Source: JACRCT01 sp049841135
GTDB lineage: Bacteria > Myxococcota > Myxococcia > Myxococcales > UBA5297
Length of the DNA: 64,000 nt
Assembly: GCA_049841135.1 (NCBI GenBank)
Contig: JASGHK010000005.1
Span: 1,736,001-1,800,000 of the forward strand
Reading direction: 5' to 3'
In this document: positions 17,872-24,520 of the stretch, in pieces
Layout: every line of letters begins with the position of its first letter
How positions within the stretch are numbered: the stretch's first letter is position 1
Notes under the pieces: generated by a model
Told to the model about the DNA's origin: nothing
Seen by the model: the letters and a program-made list of their open reading frames with translations, nothing else
The model's database searches: none
Made by a program: the position numbers and the translations under genes

Positions 17872-18489
17872 GTGGAGAGCGTCCTCGATTCGCAGGAGCG
17901 CGAGACGGGCGCGGCACGGCGGGTTGAGCGCGATCGCAAGGCCTACGCTGCGGCGCACGTGCTCCTGCGCCGCGCGCTCTCGCAGGCTGCGGGCGGGGGT
18001 ATCGCTCCCTGCGATTGGCGATTCGTCTATTACGCGAACGGGCGGCCCTCCGTAGCGCCTCCGCTCGAGAGGCTCGGCCTCGCGTTCAGCCTGACGCACA
18101 CCGACGGCCTGGTGGCCTGCGCCATCACCCTGCGGCGCGATGTGGGGATCGACGCCGAGGACCTGAACCGGGAGATTCGCGACCCCTCCGGCATCTGGAA
18201 GACGTGCTTCGGGCCGTCGGAGGCGGGGCTGCTCCGGCCGCGCGAATGGCTCGCGGCCTTCTGTCTGAAGGAGGCGTATGCCAAGGCCAGGGGGCTGGGG
18301 CTCGCGCTCGACTTCCGCTCCTTCGCGGTCTCGCTGCAGCCGCCGGCGCTCGCGGCGACGGACGAAGGCGATCCGCGCTGTTGGAAGCTGGAGTTGCTGC
18401 CCGCCGGTGAGTTTGCGCTGGCGGTGGCTGGCCGGCTGCGCTCGAGCATCGAGGCCCTTCGAATTCGGAGGATGCCCGGCTTGCTGTAG
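17872..18489 (+). CDS. 4'-phosphopantetheinyl transferase (Sfp type)
   Basis: 205 residues from GTG 17872. It transfers the phosphopantetheine arm of CoA to a serine of acyl or peptidyl carrier proteins (fatty acid, polyketide or non-ribosomal peptide synthesis). Motifs: RKAYAAAHVLLRRAL, FSLTHTDGLVACAI, the Mg2+-binding VGIDAEDLNR and the AFCLKEAYAKARGLGL helix with the conserved KEA and K. The codons just upstream in frame (DEVLVFAADPAVL) look like the usual first strand, so the natural start is probably further left; the only in-frame candidate is CTG 17812. It begins right after the M3 peptidase stop, suggesting one operon. No carrier-protein gene is in the window. Confidence 0.85.
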   Translation: MESVLDSQERETGAARRVERDRKAYAAAHVLLRRALSQAAGGGIAPCDWRFVYYANGRPSVAPPLERLGLAFSLTHTDGLVACAITLRRDVGIDAEDLNREIRDPSGIWKTCFGPSEAGLLRPREWLAAFCLKEAYAKARGLGLALDFRSFAVSLQPPALAATDEGDPRCWKLELLPAGEFALAVAGRLRSSIEALRIRRMPGLL

Positions 18490-18501
18490 AGAGGCCGGGT
18501 T

Positions 18502-18756
18502 TCAGTCCTTGCCGAACACATCAGAGAGGCTCTCGGCGCTCACAAAGGCGTCTACCCATTGATCGATCTGCTCGGTCGTCGCTCCGAGGACGCGGTCATG
18601 GGTCTGGAAAGGCAAGTCGCCGAAGCGCCGGACAAGCACACGCAAGAGTGCCTCGGCCTTCCCCTGCGCCTTGCCCTCCGCTTTGCCTTCCGCTTTGCCT
18701 TCGGCGAACAACTCCTTAGCGATCTTCGAGGCGTTTTCCAGGTCGCGGCGGGGCAT
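18502..18756 (-). CDS. Free-standing duplicate of the Rpn C-terminal domain (RpnS-like)
   Basis: 84 residues starting MPRRDLENASKIAK and ending SLSDVFGKD. It is about 80% identical to the last 88 residues of the Rpn nuclease gene immediately upstream, and differs in having one fewer Glu-Gly-Lys-Ala unit. It starts 8 bases after the nuclease stop, so could be translated by reinitiation; no strong Shine-Dalgarno precedes it. The homology starts exactly at the ATG that corresponds to the internal ATG of the nuclease gene. In E. coli rpn genes an internally started C-terminal product acts as antitoxin; I infer this is a second, separate copy of such an inhibitor, although a non-functional duplication is possible. 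Confidence 0.6.
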   Translation of the reverse strand: MPRRDLENASKIAKELFAEGKAEGKAEGKAQGKAEALLRVLVRRFGDLPFQTHDRVLGATTEQIDQWVDAFVSAESLSDVFGKD

Positions 18757-18764
18757 GTGGTTTC

Positions 18765-19031
18765 TCAGTGCTGGCCGAACACGTCCGAGAGATTCTCGGC
18801 GCTCACGAAGGCGTCCAGCCATTGATCGAGCTGGTCGGTCGTCGCGCCGAGGACACGTTCACGCGTTTGGAGGGGCAGGTCGCCGAAGCGTCGGGCAAGC
18901 TGACGCAAGAGTGTCTCGGCTTTGCCCTCAGCCTTGCCTTCGGCCTTGCCCTCAGCTTTGCCCTCGGCTTTGCCTTCGGCGAACCACTGCTTGGCAATCT
19001 TCGAAGCGTTTTCCAGGTCGAGGTGGGGCAT
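18765..19031 (-). CDS. Internal start inside rpn: candidate intragenic antitoxin (RpnS-like)
   Basis: Within the nuclease gene the codon for Met in KHMPHLDLENASK (ATG at 19031) is preceded by GGAGG at a six-base spacing, as good as any ribosome-binding site in the window. Translation there would give 88 residues comprising the Glu-Gly-Lys-Ala repeats and the C-terminal helical domain without the nuclease. E. coli rpn loci are reported to make such a small product which blocks the long toxin. The duplicated copy at 18502 begins at the equivalent codon, which supports this being a real unit. Confidence 0.5.
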   Translation of the reverse strand: MPHLDLENASKIAKQWFAEGKAEGKAEGKAEGKAEGKAETLLRQLARRFGDLPLQTRERVLGATTDQLDQWLDAFVSAENLSDVFGQH

Positions 19032-19730
19032 GTGCTTCCTCCAGGCCGCATCGAGAACAACCCGATCGACTTCTCGATACGTGTCGATGATATAGACCCA
19101 GACAATTTCCTGCATCGCGGGCACCTGTGCGGCCTGGGCGGCAATCTTGTCCAGAACTTCAAGCTGCCGGAGGGCGCGAGTGGCGTACTTGAGCACCATC
19201 AACCCGAGCCGCAGGCGCGCGTGCTTCGAGAGCTCTTCGTCGTCGATCGGGCCCACATCGAGCAGCGTGTAGGCGAAGTCCAGGCAGTGGTGACGGACGG
19301 CGTCGCCGCCGGCGAGCGTCTGCGCGAAGGTCCTCGGCACGGTCCAGGACGCGGCGCCGTGATAGACGACCACGGGCACGATGGGGGGCAGTAGAGCTCC
19401 CGCCGCCTCCTCGGCGAGGTGCTCGTAGTACCGCAGCATGTACCGCAGCAGTCGCAGCGGCATGCGCGGGTCCGGCGTGCTCTGGTGCTCGATGAGGCAG
19501 TAGATCCGAAGCTCTCCGCCGTCGAGCAGGCGGGCGCTGAAGAGCCGGTCGCTCTCCGAGCCCTGGAAGGCCTCGTCGATGAACGAGCCTTCCTCGAGCC
19601 GCGGCGGCTCGTCCGCCAGGAGCGCGACGATCTCCTGGGGCAGGCGCTCGCGGATGAGCGCGCCGGCCGTGGGCGGGTCGTCGATGAGCAGCTTGAAGAA
19701 ATGGTCGTGCGGTTTGTCGAGCTTCTCCAT
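18765..19730 (-). CDS. Rpn-family recombination-promoting nuclease (PD-(D/E)XK, Transposase_31)
   Basis: 321 residues. N-terminal KPHDHFFKLLIDDP, the SFIDEAFQGSESDRLFSA strand (Asp of the nuclease site), ELRIYCLIEHQSTPDPRMPLRLLRYM with the Glu-x-Gln catalytic pair of PD-(D/E)XK enzymes, and PPIVPVVVYHG are diagnostic of the Rpn/YhgA family. A run of five Glu-Gly-Lys-Ala units (a 12-bp DNA repeat) links to the C-terminal domain. Rpn proteins are DNA endonucleases linked to RecA-independent recombination and, in E. coli, to phage defence. ATG 19730. An internal ribosome-binding site and a tandem C-terminal duplicate accompany it. Confidence 0.85.
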   Translation of the reverse strand: MEKLDKPHDHFFKLLIDDPPTAGALIRERLPQEIVALLADEPPRLEEGSFIDEAFQGSESDRLFSARLLDGGELRIYCLIEHQSTPDPRMPLRLLRYMLRYYEHLAEEAAGALLPPIVPVVVYHGAASWTVPRTFAQTLAGGDAVRHHCLDFAYTLLDVGPIDDEELSKHARLRLGLMVLKYATRALRQLEVLDKIAAQAAQVPAMQEIVWVYIIDTYREVDRVVLDAAWRKHMPHLDLENASKIAKQWFAEGKAEGKAEGKAEGKAEGKAETLLRQLARRFGDLPLQTRERVLGATTDQLDQWLDAFVSAENLSDVFGQH

Positions 19731-19872
19731 CGCGCCCCCTCCCGAGTCCGAGCCGGGACGCGCTGCAACGCACCTGCCACCTCGGCCGTCGAGCGACGGG
19801 TCCTTCGTGTGTTCCGCAGAGCGACGTCCCCTTCCGGCGCACGATCCCCGTGACGAGACGCGGAACGACCGA

Positions 19873-19899
19873 GGGCAGCGCCTGGGCCAGGCGCTGCCC
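19873..19899 (-). terminator. Strong hairpin after the flotillin operon
   Basis: Perfect 11-bp stem GGGCAGCGCCT / AGGCGCTGCCC with a five-base loop, 24 bases downstream of the yqiK-like stop. On the minus strand it is followed by TCGGTCGTTCC, only mildly T-rich, so it is a probable rather than certain intrinsic terminator. The rest of the 192-bp gap to the Rpn start at 19730 holds nothing recognisable. Confidence 0.6.
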
Positions 19900-19922
19900 C
19901 CGTTGCTGTCCAGCGATGCGCC

Positions 19923-21983
19923 TCAGCCGGCCTTCTCAGCAGGCTTCGCGGGCGCCTTGGCCAGCGCCTCCGGAGCGACCGCCGACGACGGGACCGCGCG
20001 GACCAGGTCCTTGGCCTTCTCGGCCAACAGGCCCGTGTCGATCCCGCCGAACTCGAGCATCTCCTTCATCACCGGCGCGAGCGCCGAAGTGTCGAGCAGC
20101 GTCTTGAGGACGCTCCCCACCGGACTGGCGCTGCGGCCTGCGCCCTGGCCTCCGAGCCCGTTGACCTGCAGGACCTTGACGTCGCTCACCGCCGAGACCG
20201 GCGTCATCAGCTCGTGGACGAGCTGCGGCGACTTCTCGATCAGCGCCATCGCCACGTCGCGCATCAGCAGCTTGGCATCGGTGCTGTTCTCGGCGGCCAC
20301 GGCGAGCTGGCGCGCCTCCGCCTCCGCCTTGCCTCGCTTGAGCGTGGCCTCCGCGAGCCGCTCCATGGCCTCGGCCTGCTTCAGGGCCGCGGTGGCCTCG
20401 GCGCCCGCCCGGATGGTCGCCTGGTCGGCCTGGGCCTGCGCCTCGGCTCGCACCGAGTCCGCCTCGGCGAGCGCGCGGATCTTCACCTGGTCGGCCTCGG
20501 CCTGCGCCGCGGTCCGGCGGGCGTTGGCGAGGCCCTGGGCCTCGGCGAGGGCGGCGTCGGCGAGCTTCTTCTTCGCGTCGGCCTCGGCCTGGGCGTGCGT
20601 GATCTGCCGGTAGGCGCTGACCTCCACGTCGAGGCGCTCCTCCTGCGCCTTGCGCGAAGCCTCGATCAGCGCGATCTGCTTCTGGCGCTCGGCCTCGCTG
20701 GTCTTCTCCACCGTGAGGATCTCCTGCTCCGCCCGCTCCTGCTCGGCGGCCGCCTTGGCCAGCTGCGCCTGGGCCAGGGACTTCTCGGCCTCGACGTTGG
20801 TCACGGCGATCTGCTTGGCGATGGTCGCGGTCTCGATGGCCTTCTGCTTCTCGATGGTGGTGGCCTCGACCGCCTTGGCCTTGGCGATGTTCGCCGTCTC
20901 GATGGCCTTGGCCCGCTCGATCTCCGCGCCCTCCACCGCCTTCTGCGCCTCGATCTGCGCGGTCCGCTCCGCCTTGACCTTCTCCGCCGCCGCCAGCGCG
21001 AGCTGCTGCTGCCGGTCGAGGTCGGCCTTGGCGACCGCCTGCTCCTGCTGGATGCAGGCCAGCTCCACCACGCGCTTCTTCTCCAGCGCCGCCTGCTCGG
21101 CGGACAGTTGCTGCTGGTAGACGGCCTTCTGGGCCTCGGCCTGCTGCGTCGCCTCGATCTCCGCGATGCGCCGGGCCTGTTCTGCCTTCTGGGCGGCCTG
21201 GTACTCCAGCACCTGGCGCTGCTGGTCGGCCTCGGCCTTGTTCTGCTCGAACTCGAAGGCGAGCGCCTGCTTGCGCGACTCGACGTCCTTCTGCTGCACG
21301 GCGATGTCGGTGTCGCGCTTGATGGTGTTGGTGAGCTTGCGGTTGAGCTCCACGGTCTCGGCGATGGCGCGGCGGCCCTCGGCGTCGAAGACGTCGTTGG
21401 GGTCGAGCTCCGCCGTCGGCAGCTGGGCGAAGGTGGTGATGGCCACCGACTCCAGCGTCAGCCCGTTCTTCTTCAGCTCCTCCGAGAGCGTCTTCTGGAC
21501 GTGCTCGGCGAACTCCTTGCGGTTGGCGTGCAGGTCCTGGAACTTCTGGTTGGCGGCCACGGCGCGCAGCGCGTCGGTGAGCTTTCCCTCCACCAGGTCG
21601 CGCACGGCCTGGGCGTCGAGGTTGCGAGCGCCGAACGAGCGAGCCGCGGCGAGCACGTCCTCCTTGGTCGGCTCCACCTTGACGTAGAGCTCGGTGGTCA
21701 CGTTCGCCTTGATCTTGTCCGCGGTCACCAGGGCGTTCTTGCCCTCGCGCGCCACCATCAGCGGCACGGACTTGAGGCTGACCCGCATGATCTGGTGGAG
21801 CACCGGGAGCACATTGGTGCCGCCGCCGATGACCACCCGCTCGCCGCCGGAGCCCGTTCGGACCAGCGCCTCGTCGGCGCCGGCCCGCTGGTAGAACCTC
21901 GCGAAGACGAGGCCGATGCCCATCAGCAGGGTCACGAAGCCGCCAGCACCGAAAAGCACGAGATAGAGCACGTTGTCGTTCAT
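19923..21983 (-). CDS. yqiK: Flotillin-family membrane scaffold protein (YqiK-like)
   Basis: 686 residues, AGGAG seven bases before ATG 21983. One N-terminal membrane helix (VLYLVLFGAGGFVTLLMGIGLVF), then a band-7/SPFH domain (about 40-200, including RVVIGGGTNVLPVLHQI and DIAVQQKDVESRKQALAFE) and a long Ala/Glu/Gln coiled coil (about 230-560, with repeated AQKAEQARRIAEIEATQQAE-type heptads), then a helical tail. Flotillins form oligomeric microdomain scaffolds in the inner membrane. It overlaps the stop of the YqiJ-like gene by four bases (ATGA), the conserved yqiJ-yqiK arrangement. Confidence 0.9.
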   Translation of the reverse strand: MNDNVLYLVLFGAGGFVTLLMGIGLVFARFYQRAGADEALVRTGSGGERVVIGGGTNVLPVLHQIMRVSLKSVPLMVAREGKNALVTADKIKANVTTELYVKVEPTKEDVLAAARSFGARNLDAQAVRDLVEGKLTDALRAVAANQKFQDLHANRKEFAEHVQKTLSEELKKNGLTLESVAITTFAQLPTAELDPNDVFDAEGRRAIAETVELNRKLTNTIKRDTDIAVQQKDVESRKQALAFEFEQNKAEADQQRQVLEYQAAQKAEQARRIAEIEATQQAEAQKAVYQQQLSAEQAALEKKRVVELACIQQEQAVAKADLDRQQQLALAAAEKVKAERTAQIEAQKAVEGAEIERAKAIETANIAKAKAVEATTIEKQKAIETATIAKQIAVTNVEAEKSLAQAQLAKAAAEQERAEQEILTVEKTSEAERQKQIALIEASRKAQEERLDVEVSAYRQITHAQAEADAKKKLADAALAEAQGLANARRTAAQAEADQVKIRALAEADSVRAEAQAQADQATIRAGAEATAALKQAEAMERLAEATLKRGKAEAEARQLAVAAENSTDAKLLMRDVAMALIEKSPQLVHELMTPVSAVSDVKVLQVNGLGGQGAGRSASPVGSVLKTLLDTSALAPVMKEMLEFGGIDTGLLAEKAKDLVRAVPSSAVAPEALAKAPAKPAEKAG

Positions 21984-22822
21984 GATTTCTCCTCGAGCAG
22001 CTTGGAAGTCGCTGCCACGTACAGCCACTGCTTCCCCTCCTCGATGTCCGTCACCACCACCTCGCTCCCCTCGGGAATCGGCGGCGCCCGGGGATGGACG
22101 CGGCAGATGAGACGGAGCGTGCGGCCCTGGGGATCGGTGAGCCGCACTTCGCCGAACTCGGCGTCGACCTTGCTGGAGATGACGACGCCCGTGCAGCCCA
22201 CGAGGTCGCGCCGCCGCGACGCCTCGCCGGACGAGCTCGGCACCAGCCGGGCCACCAGGCGGACCAGGAAGCCGCTCGAGACGGTGCCCAGCACGGCGGC
22301 CAGCGGGAAGGTGACCGCGAGCCAGCCCGCCGAGAGGCTTCCTGTGAAGACGTGGACGAGCGTCGTCGCCGTGATGCCGATCAGACCGAAGAGCGTGAAG
22401 ACGGTCTGCCAGATGACCCCGAGCGGCACCTTGCCGACGCCCAGCGCGCTGGCGAGGGCGCCCAGCGGCGAAGAGGCGTGGCCGATGTGCCCGGCGTCGT
22501 GGCCGTCCGCATGGGCATCGCTCTCCGCTTCGCCCTCGCCATCGAGGTCCCCATCGGTGTCGGTGTCGGTGTCGGCGTCCGCATCCGCATCCGCATCGGC
22601 GTGAGCGTCGAGGTCGGCGTGAACTTCGGCATCCGCATCGCCATCGAGGTCCGCGTGTGCCTCGGCATCGGCGCCCTGGCCACCGGCGCCCTCGACCTGC
22701 TCGTGCGACCCGAACGCGAGGAAGCCGAGCAGCTGCAGACCGACGTAGAGCGCGACGGCGAGCAGCGCCGTGGTGTAGGGCGCGTTCGCCCAGGTGAAGA
22801 GGGTAGAGAGGAAGGCGATCAT
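21980..22822 (-). CDS. yqiJ: YqiJ/NfeD-like OB-fold membrane protein
   Basis: 280 residues. Membrane helix PYTTALLAVALYVGLQLLGFLAF, an acidic linker built of Asp-Ala and Asp-Thr dipeptides and Glu/Asp-Gly (about 50-110), two further helices (VFTLFGLIGITATTLVHVF; GWLAVTFPLAAVLGTV), and a C-terminal OB-fold (VGCTGVVISSKVDAEFGEVRL, SEVVVTDIEEGKQWLYV). NfeD/YqiJ proteins partner flotillins. It overlaps the upstream channel-like gene and the downstream flotillin by four bases each, so the three are surely cotranslated. The acidic dipeptide linker is unusually long and DNA-repetitive (GCGTCGGCATCC-type units). Confidence 0.85.
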   Translation of the reverse strand: MIAFLSTLFTWANAPYTTALLAVALYVGLQLLGFLAFGSHEQVEGAGGQGADAEAHADLDGDADAEVHADLDAHADADADADADTDTDTDGDLDGEGEAESDAHADGHDAGHIGHASSPLGALASALGVGKVPLGVIWQTVFTLFGLIGITATTLVHVFTGSLSAGWLAVTFPLAAVLGTVSSGFLVRLVARLVPSSSGEASRRRDLVGCTGVVISSKVDAEFGEVRLTDPQGRTLRLICRVHPRAPPIPEGSEVVVTDIEEGKQWLYVAATSKLLEEKS

Positions 22823-23274
22823 CGCGCTGCTCCGGACAGGCCGCCGATCCGCTTGAGCTCCGCGAGGATGGCGTCGAGCTTCTCGGCGACGAGCGCGTCG
22901 GCCGGGCGCTCCGGCTGGGGCGGCGGATTGAGCACCCGCGAGCTGAGCGCCGGCCCGAGGGTCTGGACGAGCGCGCCGAGCGCCTTGCCGGCATCGGTCT
23001 CCGGGAAGATCGTCGCGTATCCGACCGAGAGGCTGGTGGCCACGTAGTGGACTGCGTCCCAGTAGCTCTTCACCTTCTCGTTGCGGCCTCGCTCGGCCCA
23101 GAAGAAGAGCAGCCCGCCACCGGCCACCAGCAGCGTCGTCGCCTCCATCGGGTTGGCCTCGACGGCTTGCCGCACTTCGTTCTCGAGCTCGCGCACGACC
23201 GCGAGAAGGTCGCTGGGACCGAAGGCGAGCGCGTCGTCGGGCTCGGGGCTGAGCAGAAGATCGTCGGCAGACAT
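22819..23274 (-). CDS. Small membrane protein resembling a K+-channel pore module, with altered filter
   Basis: 151 residues, first gene of the flotillin operon. The region AVHYVATSLSVGYATIFPET followed by DAGKALGALVQTLGPALS has the outline of a two-transmembrane channel: pore helix, a filter-like T-x-SVGYAT-IFP where channels have TVGYGDxxP, then a second helix with the conserved GK-x-L. A first helix (TTLLVAGGGLLFFWAE) precedes it. Gly-to-Ala and Asp-to-Thr in the filter make K+ selectivity doubtful. The C-terminus ends in a helix (AEKLDAILAELKRIG with preceding Asp/Ala). It may be a channel-derived flotillin partner. ATG 23274. Confidence 0.65.
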   Translation of the reverse strand: MSADDLLLSPEPDDALAFGPSDLLAVVRELENEVRQAVEANPMEATTLLVAGGGLLFFWAERGRNEKVKSYWDAVHYVATSLSVGYATIFPETDAGKALGALVQTLGPALSSRVLNPPPQPERPADALVAEKLDAILAELKRIGGLSGAAR

Positions 23275-23322
23275 GAGTCTCCCCGTCGCAGGCGCTGATG
23301 CGCGGCCTGCACCAAGAGCAAA

Positions 23323-23346
23323 GGGCTGAGGCAAGAGCCTCAGCCC
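23323..23346. other. Perfect 10-bp-stem hairpin upstream of the flotillin operon
   Basis: GGGCTGAGGC, loop AAGA, GCCTCAGCCC, 49 bases upstream of the start codon at 23274, so in the leader if the promoter lies further right. On the minus strand it is followed by TTTGCTC. No minus-strand gene ends to its right, so it is not an ordinary terminator; it could be an attenuator or an RNA-stability hairpin. Confidence 0.5.
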
Positions 23347-23481
23347 CGTCGTCGGATGTCGTTGAACGGCGTGACGGTTGCTGGAAGCGTGCCAGTACTA
23401 GGCGTGCGAATCCGGCCGAGGATCCGCGGCCTTGGAGGCCTGCCCTGAAGGGGACGGATCGCGCCGGGGCCCGAAGCGCCT

Positions 23482-23506
23482 CACACCGGCGGATTCAACC
23501 GGTGTG
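23482..23506. other. 8-bp inverted repeat, possible operator or hairpin
   Basis: CACACCGG, nine-base loop CGGATTCAA, CCGGTGTG, between the divergent genes at 23274 and 23546. It may be an operator for either; the loop resembles a T-loop but the arm lengths do not fit a tRNA. The rest of the 271-bp gap is featureless. Confidence 0.35.
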
Positions 23507-23545
23507 GGCTCGACGGCGCCCGAAAGAATCCGCTAAGCCTTGGCC

Positions 23546-24517
23546 ATGAGCACCCCCTGCATCCTCGCAGTCGGCAGCCGCGAGTCCTGGCGCGGCGTCC
23601 CGTGCAAGATGGACGGCGTCCCCGGCTCGACGGGCCCGACCGTCATCGATCAAGTGGTTCGAGGCGGCGGAGTCGCGGCGGCCGCGAAGGCGCTCGTCGG
23701 CAACGCTCCTCTCGGCTGGGACTGCGCCGGTGGAAGCAAGCTCGAAGAGCTCGACGACTTCCTCGCGCCCGAGCCCCTCAACGACAAGGTCTCGAGCGAG
23801 ACCCTCGGGCGGCATTTCGCCGTCTACGTCCTCGACCCGGCAGCGAACCGGCTGGAGGTCCTGATGCTCGGAGACAGGACCTGGCTCGAGCCGGTGTGCT
23901 TCGCGCCAGACGGGCACCTCGCAGCCAAGCTCCCGGCCTGGTACCCGCAGCTGGGCGAGCAGACCTCCTCTCGCGCGACCAAGCCCGAGGCGGTGTCGAA
24001 GGAGCTGCGCAAGTTCTGCCTCGATCACTCGATGACCTGGCTCAAGCTCGAGGCCGCGCTCAGCGAGTGGATCGCGGTGCAGCTCGGGGACCTCGCGGGT
24101 GTCGAGTGGCTGTACCTGGGCGACGGCGAAGGCGAGCATTTGCGCGTGCTCATCGGCGAGGTGCCCGCCTTCGTGGCGACCGAGGCGTGGGGAAAGACCT
24201 TCACGGCCTCGGACGGGAAGCTGCGGCGTGTCGACGTGGACGACCTGACGCTGGCCGAGAAGAGCTTCGCGAAGCACGGGCTCAACCCGGTTCACGCGCA
24301 GCCGGCCATCGAGCTGCTGTTCTCACTCGCCTACCGTCACGGGTCGCCGGACGAGCGGGCGCACAGCGCGAGCTGGTACGGCGGCAGCCTGAAGTGGAAG
24401 TTCCATCTGGCCGTGGGTGCGGCGCCCAACAAGGCGATGGGAGGCCAGCTGACGGTGACGGAGAACGATCTCGTCCCCAGCGGCTGGTTCCCGTACGTGC
24501 TCGCCTGGCTGTTCTAG
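23546..24517 (+). CDS. Hypothetical protein, 323 residues
   Basis: No family recognised. ATG 23546 (MSTPCILAVGSRESWRGVPCK). It is soluble, with no signal peptide or membrane helix. It has features of a globular enzyme or sensor: FAVYVLDPAANRLEVLMLGD, the aromatic-rich TWLKLEAALSEWIAV, VEWLYLGDGEGEHLRVLIGEV, and a C-terminal HSASWYGGSLKWKFHL with many conserved-looking aromatic residues. Divergent from the flotillin operon and convergent with the YfhO-like gene, with only three bases between stops. Confidence 0.65.
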   Translation: MSTPCILAVGSRESWRGVPCKMDGVPGSTGPTVIDQVVRGGGVAAAAKALVGNAPLGWDCAGGSKLEELDDFLAPEPLNDKVSSETLGRHFAVYVLDPAANRLEVLMLGDRTWLEPVCFAPDGHLAAKLPAWYPQLGEQTSSRATKPEAVSKELRKFCLDHSMTWLKLEAALSEWIAVQLGDLAGVEWLYLGDGEGEHLRVLIGEVPAFVATEAWGKTFTASDGKLRRVDVDDLTLAEKSFAKHGLNPVHAQPAIELLFSLAYRHGSPDERAHSASWYGGSLKWKFHLAVGAAPNKAMGGQLTVTENDLVPSGWFPYVLAWLF

Positions 24518-24520
24518 GAG

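Noticed and set aside
23400..23510. A tRNA-like fold around GGATTCAACCGG
   Set aside because: The T-loop is nine bases and the acceptor and anticodon arms cannot be formed; it is better described as an inverted repeat.
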